A stretch of 5,467 nucleotides of DNA. Origin: an uncultured Chloroflexota bacterium. Its GTDB lineage: Bacteria; Chloroflexota; Limnocylindria; Limnocylindrales; CSP1-4. Shown piece by piece: positions 5,395-5,467 of this stretch (position 1 is its first letter; every line of letters begins with the position of its first letter). The stretch lies in contig CAIXZV010000294.1 of NCBI GenBank assembly GCA_903924005.1, positions 1 through 5,467 of the forward strand. Direction: 5' to 3'. The position numbers were made by a program, and so were the translations under genes. The notes under the pieces are model-generated. The model had not been told where the DNA came from. It made no database searches and was given only the letters and a program-made list of their open reading frames with translations.

Positions 5395-5467
5395 TCCATC
5401 CGTGCGCCACAGTGGCGGTCGCCGGGCAGCTCAGCGCGGCCGCAACTTCGGGTGAACGGCGATGCCA

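Larger units (their letters stand above)
5293..5410. repeat. Imperfect 27-bp direct repeats 91 bp apart
   Basis: 5293-5319 and 5384-5410 match at 22 of 27 positions without gaps, including the palindrome at one end and gtgcgccac at the other. A further pair, 5320-5335 and 5371-5386, matches at 13 of 16 (shared atccgtga). ccacagtggcg also occurs twice, at 5276-5286 and 5407-5417. The blocks look like a rearranged duplication. Confidence 0.6.
5082..5467. other. Operon upstream region, repeat-rich, no convincing gene
   Basis: These 386 bp hold no gene I can support. A minus-strand frame stays open from the right edge to 5003, but its translation is an Arg/Ala/Gly-rich string with no recognised family, as expected by chance at this GC. 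The region instead contains repeated palindromes (5293-5303, 5384-5394), longer imperfect repeats around them, CACGTG-type palindromes, and an 11-bp tandem repeat ggcgccgccac (5238-5248 and 5250-5260). It probably holds the promoter and operators of the transporter operon. Confidence 0.55.

Noticed and set aside
5003..5467. Minus-strand frame open from the right edge into the proV start region
   Set aside because: It has no recognisable domain, is biased toward Arg, Ala and Gly, and runs through palindromic repeats. Absence of stops is expected at this GC content.

Overview
This high-GC window is dominated by one complete operon on the minus strand. It encodes a ProU/OpuA-type ABC importer for glycine betaine, proline or related osmoprotectants. 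Transcription runs from right to left: ATP-binding protein (proV-like, 5013 to 3871), permease (proW-like, 3874 to 1952), then substrate-binding lipoprotein (proX-like, 1923 to 877). proV and proW overlap by a GTGA junction. proW and proX are separated by 28 nt that hold a very strong Shine-Dalgarno and a small hairpin built around the proW stop codon. A GC-rich hairpin just after proX probably ends the transcript. A second minus-strand gene (345 to beyond the left edge) encodes the N-terminus of an exported coiled-coil protein.

Layout by increasing coordinate: 1-345, partial exported coiled-coil protein; 346-876, intergenic, with a weak promoter candidate, a ~200-bp module bounded by a 21-bp inverted repeat, and the proX terminator hairpin; 877-1923, binding protein; 1952-3874, permease, an internally duplicated double-length ProW; 3871-5013, ATPase with a shortened CBS region; 5010-5081, a possible 23-codon leader ORF overlapping the ATPase start as ATGA; 5082-5467, upstream region with repeated palindromes that look like operator or promoter architecture.

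The three transporter genes form one functional unit. The lipoprotein captures ligand outside the membrane, the fused permease supplies both halves of the translocation path in one chain, and two copies of the ATPase should energise it. The adjoining coiled-coil protein resembles the N-terminal part of exported peptidoglycan hydrolases or their activators. It looks like a separate transcription unit.

Organism: high GC, GTG and TTG starts, and an Ala/Pro/Thr-rich spacer after the lipobox fit a Gram-positive-like or monoderm high-GC lineage. My tentative guess is Chloroflexota (Limnocylindria-like), with Actinomycetota as the alternative. This rests on style of sequence only.

Nothing here is clearly a new biological system. 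The points most worth a second look are the ATGA-coupled leader ORF, the repeated TGAAGT(C/G)TTCA palindromes upstream, and the inverted-repeat-bounded intergenic module.
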